NCBI GenBank assembly: GCA_020633465.1 | Contig: JACKDN010000024.1 | Coordinates: 76,261 to 140,260, forward strand | DNA: 64,000 nt | Direction: 5' to 3' | Source: Myxococcales bacterium | GTDB lineage: Bacteria; Myxococcota_A; Bradymonadia; UBA7976; UBA1532 | Shown here: positions 61,844 to 64,000 of the stretch, piece by piece | Layout: each line of letters opens with the position of its first letter | How positions within the stretch are numbered: position 1 is the first letter of the stretch | Made by a program: the position numbers and the translations under genes | Notes under the pieces: generated by a model | Databases searched by the model: none | Told to the model about the DNA's origin: nothing | What the model saw: only the letters and a program-made list of their open reading frames with translations

Positions 61844-62404
61844 GTGAGCGCCCTGCCCATCGCCCGCCCCGTAACCGCGGCCGACGTGGCCGATCTCGAA
61901 GCCCGGCTGGCCGCCGAGCTGCCCCGATTCGCCGTCTGCTACAAGGACGAGTCGCGGCTGCAGCAGGCCATCGCGCGGCTGGTGCGGCCCTTCAACCGCA
62001 CCTACCTGACCCAGTACACGACGGTGATGTTCGGCCGGGTGTACCTGCCCAGCCGGGCGTGGTGCGCGCGGCAGGGGCCCGAGACGGTGTACCGCATCCT
62101 GCGGCACGAGGCCGTGCACCTGCGCGACGCGCGGCGGTGGCCGGGCCTGTTCCACGTGTCGTACCTGGTGCTGCTGCCCGCCGGGCTGACGATGCGGGCC
62201 TTCTGGGAGTGGCGGGCCTACGCCGAGACGCTGCGGGTCGAGGCCGAGCTGACCGGCGACATCTCGGACGGTCTGCTGAACCACGTCGAGCGGTGCTTCA
62301 CCGGGCCCGACTACCTGTTCATGTGCCCCTTCCCCGGCATTGTCCGGCGGCGCCTTCGTCGCCTGCGCGCGCGCGTGTTGGCCGAGATGTCCGGCGACAG
62401 TTGA
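61844..62404 (+). CDS. HExxH-containing hypothetical protein
   Basis: 186 residues from a GTG. The centre contains RHEAVHLRDARRW (His88-Glu89-His92), the zinc-metallopeptidase HExxH pattern, with a hydrophobic helix just after it (LFHVSYLVLLPAGLTM) and a possible third ligand in FWEWRAYAETLRVEAE. It may be a small membrane-associated peptidase or an inactive relative; the family is not one I can name. It ends within a few bases of the promoter of the marR gene that follows. Confidence 0.6.
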   Translation: MSALPIARPVTAADVADLEARLAAELPRFAVCYKDESRLQQAIARLVRPFNRTYLTQYTTVMFGRVYLPSRAWCARQGPETVYRILRHEAVHLRDARRWPGLFHVSYLVLLPAGLTMRAFWEWRAYAETLRVEAELTGDISDGLLNHVERCFTGPDYLFMCPFPGIVRRRLRRLRARVLAEMSGDS

Positions 62405-62430
62405 CCCGGCGGGCGCGCAGCGGTTTTCAT
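62401..62430 (+). promoter_or_regulatory. Candidate promoter of the second marR gene
   Basis: TTGACC (62401-62406) and TTTCAT (62425-62430) are separated by 18 bases. An in-frame ATG at 62429 overlaps this -10, which favours the downstream GTG at 62462 as the real start. Confidence 0.42.
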
Positions 62431-62461
62431 GGCCTGTCGCGCACCCAGGAGTCAGCGAGGC

Positions 62462-62965
62462 GTGCAGAGCCCCTTCGAAGACAGCATCCTGCGTTCGTTG
62501 CGGCGCATCAGCCGGGCGATCGACATCCACAGCCGCGCCCTGGTGCGCGCCCACCAGCTGACCTCGCCGCAGCTGGTGTGCCTGCGCGAGATTCGGCGCG
62601 ACGGGGAGACCACCCCCAGCGCGCTCGCGCGGCGCATCTCGCTGAGTCAAGCGACGGTCACCGGCATCCTCGATCGCCTGGCCGCGCGCGGGCTGATCAG
62701 CCGCACCCGCAGCGAGACCGACCGGCGCCGCGTGCTGCTGCACCTGACGCCCGAGGGCGAGCAGCTGGCGCGCGAGGCGCCCTCGCCGCTCCAACAGCAC
62801 TTCGTCGAGCACCTCACGGCGTTGCCCGAGGCGGCCCAGCGCAACATCGACGACGTGCTGCAGCAGGTGGTGAGCATGATGGAGGCCGACGGCCTCGACG
62901 CCGCCGCGGTGCTGGCGCCGGGCGCCGATCTGACCACCCTCGACGTCGATCCCCTCGACGACTGA
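62462..62965 (+). CDS. MarR-family transcriptional regulator, second copy
   Basis: 167 residues from the GTG at 62462; an ATG eleven codons earlier is possible but overlaps the promoter. The winged-helix core is complete: LTSPQLVCLREIRRDGETTPSALARRISLSQATVTGILDRLAARGLISRTRSETDRRRVLLHLTPEGEQLA, with DRRR in the wing. The C-terminal helices complete the dimer interface. A promoter overlapped by CTTAGTCCACTAAA lies 55 bases after its stop, so it may control the downstream small-protein gene. Ligand unknown. Confidence 0.88.
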   Translation: MQSPFEDSILRSLRRISRAIDIHSRALVRAHQLTSPQLVCLREIRRDGETTPSALARRISLSQATVTGILDRLAARGLISRTRSETDRRRVLLHLTPEGEQLAREAPSPLQQHFVEHLTALPEAAQRNIDDVLQQVVSMMEADGLDAAAVLAPGADLTTLDVDPLDD

Positions 62966-63006
62966 CCCGGTGGGCCCCTCGGCGCGGGCGCGCGCGGCCC
63001 GCCGAC

Positions 63007-63035
63007 TTGAGTTTCGAAGCTTAGTCCACTAAAAA
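63007..63035 (+). promoter_or_regulatory. Promoter overlapped by a MarR-type operator
   Basis: TTGAGT (63007-63012) and TAAAAA (63030-63035) are separated by exactly 17 bases. The palindrome CTTAGTCCACTAAA (63020-63033) covers the spacer and -10 and shares the CTTAG-N4-CTAA form of the operator at 39661-39674. Transcription would start near 63042 and run toward 63347. Confidence 0.6.
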
Positions 63036-63041
63036 GACCCC

Positions 63042-63346
63042 GAGACGAGATCCGACCCGACCCGTCGCCGGCCTTCGCGCCGGCGGATGGACGACGTGGG
63101 CGCGTGGCCGACGCCGCGCCCTGGCCCGTTCGAGTCGCCACCGACTCCTGGGGCCCCCGCGCATCCTGCCGAGTCGTTCCGCGCTGCGGCCGCGCCCTCT
63201 GGGCGCCGTGGGCGGACGCTCATCTGCGGGCCGGCCCTCTCGTCGACTGTCCGCGCGCCCCGGCGCGCATACCCAAATGCGCCCCGGTCGTTGGGCCGGG
63301 CGCCCGATCAGAGTACGCAGCCCCCGGTTGCGGAAGAGGAGAATCG
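63042..63346 (+). other. Long GC-rich leader or possible non-coding RNA
   Basis: About 305 bases separate the predicted transcription start from the next gene and contain no convincing reading frame on either strand. A perfect hairpin lies at 63066-63085 (CGCCGGC / GCCGGCG), and further GC-rich inverted repeats follow. It could be a structured 5' leader or a separate small RNA; no known riboswitch class is recognised. Confidence 0.35.
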
Positions 63347-63595
63347 ATGGAGGCACAGGCCACCGACCCCACCGAGAACGTCACCCCCACCGTGCACGTC
63401 TTCCACCTGTCCACCCGCATGGAAGAGAAGGCGATCGAGGGCCGCAACGAGGCGGTGCAGGTCGCCAAGGACTGGAGCCTGGAAGAGCACCAGTCGGTCA
63501 GCGTCGAGCGCGCCGACGGGCGGGTGAAGATGACCTTCCGGGACGGCGGGCTGGTCGACTACGTCTTCGAGACCCGCAAGGGCCGCAAGGCCTGA
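63347..63595 (+). CDS. Small acidic hypothetical protein
   Basis: 82 residues from the ATG at 63347, with AGAGGAGA upstream. The sequence reads as a compact alpha/beta domain: TPTVHVFHLSTRMEEKAIEGRNEAVQVAKDW, then SLEEHQSVSVERADGRVKMTFRDGGLVDYVFETRKGRK. No known family. The long leader and the MarR-type operator upstream suggest regulated expression. It is convergent with purN, 24 bases apart. Confidence 0.6.
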   Translation: MEAQATDPTENVTPTVHVFHLSTRMEEKAIEGRNEAVQVAKDWSLEEHQSVSVERADGRVKMTFRDGGLVDYVFETRKGRKA

Positions 63596-63619
63596 TCGGG
63601 CGGCCGCCTCGCGCGGCCG

Positions 63620-64000
63620 CTAGCCCACCTCGGGGCCGTACAGGGCGCCGTCCGTCGCGGCGGCGCCCGCCACGCGCACGCGCTCGTCGACGACGGCGAG
63701 CCGGCCCTCGGCCCACCACCGCACCACCCGAGGCAGCAGCCGATGCTCGGCGCGCAGCACGCGCGCGGCGAGATCGTCCGCGGTGTCGGCGGGCCCCACC
63801 GGCACGGCGGCCTGCGCGATGATCGGGCCCGCGTCCATCGCCGGGCGCACGAAGTGCACCGTGCAGCCGTGGACGCGGACGCCGGCGGCCAGCGCCCGAG
63901 CGTGCGTGTCGAGCCCCTTGAAGGCCGGCAGCAGCGACGGGTGGATGTTGATCAGGCGGTCGCGCCAGCGCTCGACGAAGCCGTCGGTCAAGAGGCGCAT
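63620..64000 (-). CDS. purN: Phosphoribosylglycinamide formyltransferase, 5' end outside the window
   Basis: The visible 126 residues are the C-terminal two thirds of PurN. They include MRLLTDGFVERWRDRLINIHPSLLPAFKGLDTHARALAAGVRVHGCTVHFV (with the catalytic NIHPSLLP and HGCTVHFV stretches) and DAGPIIAQAAVPV. The Met encoded at 64000 is an internal residue (in PurN the stretch preceding it is GFMRLL-like), and the frame is open to the window edge. The enzyme transfers formyl from 10-formyl-THF to GAR in purine synthesis. The C-terminal extension is Val/Ala-rich and ends GALYGPEVG. Confidence 0.93.
   Translation of the reverse strand: MRLLTDGFVERWRDRLINIHPSLLPAFKGLDTHARALAAGVRVHGCTVHFVRPAMDAGPIIAQAAVPVGPADTADDLAARVLRAEHRLLPRVVRWWAEGRLAVVDERVRVAGAAATDGALYGPEVG

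Noticed and set aside
63110..63180. GTTCGAGTC stretch resembling a tRNA T-loop
   Set aside because: No acceptor or anticodon stem can be drawn around it; not a tRNA.

Overview
The window is a GC-rich (roughly 70 percent by eye), densely coded bacterial chromosome segment. It best fits the Myxococcota or a nearby former deltaproteobacterial lineage. The evidence is inferential: a microcompartment locus with the shell-gene order I recall for Haliangium ochraceum, many lipoproteins with calcium-binding or Gly-Met-Gly linkers, FloA-NfeD, RtcR, a eukaryote-like (type 2) IleRS, and frequent GTG starts. No rRNA, tRNA, phage, IS or CRISPR was seen. Two genes are split by frameshifts in low-complexity stretches, which could be assembly error or real.

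Layout. 1-2772: end of a MotA-type stator gene, two tandem MotB paralogs and a frameshifted membrane protein. 2860-6160 (minus): a five-gene bacterial microcompartment operon (BMC-T2, BMC-H, BMC-P, acylating aldehyde dehydrogenase, BMC-T1), preceded by a PilZ gene. 6866-13713: a lipoprotein, rpsT, the lptE-holA pair (minus), a TPR protein and a thrombospondin-type-3 lipoprotein. 13730-18039 (minus): nfeD-floA, a small ORF and a zinc protease. 18192-19034: an exported AgmX-like protein. 19051-29484 (minus): one long operon, yceD-rpmF-plsX-fabH-acpP-fabF-rpiB-nrdR-ribD-ribE-ribBX-ribH-nusB, then a short M17-N-like protein and a signal-peptidase-like protein lacking the usual catalytic residues; it follows a strong promoter at 29513-29541. 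29569-31883 (minus): mlaE-mlaD lipid transport. 32006-39131: a hypothetical protein, trkA-trkH potassium uptake, ileS. 39135-43039: a MarR/SlyA regulator divergent from fadA-fadB, with a SlyA-consensus operator between them.

43040-47716 is an accessory island: hexanucleotide-repeat arrays, a RES-type toxin-antitoxin pair, an AAA ATPase fused to a PD-(D/E)XK-like domain, an unknown protein and gene remnants, closed by another hexamer array. 47717-52971: an outer-membrane protein, a DUF255 thioredoxin-like protein and a large lipoprotein. 53040-57163: an RNA-repair locus (RtcR, a Ycf46-like AAA ATPase, divergent rtcA) without rtcB. 57173-64000: a MATE exporter, an EAL-HDOD protein, a lipoprotein, an HExxH protein, a second MarR with a related operator downstream, a small protein behind a long leader, and the 3' part of purN.

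Most interesting points: the signal-peptidase fold with Ser to Thr and Lys to Arg changes inside a core operon; the RibBX-type fusion with its zinc cysteines lost; matching CTTAG-N4-CTAAR operators beside the two MarR genes; three genes whose promoter geometry predicts leaderless mRNA; the composite hexamer/37-bp repeat; and the AAA-RtcR / RtcA arrangement.
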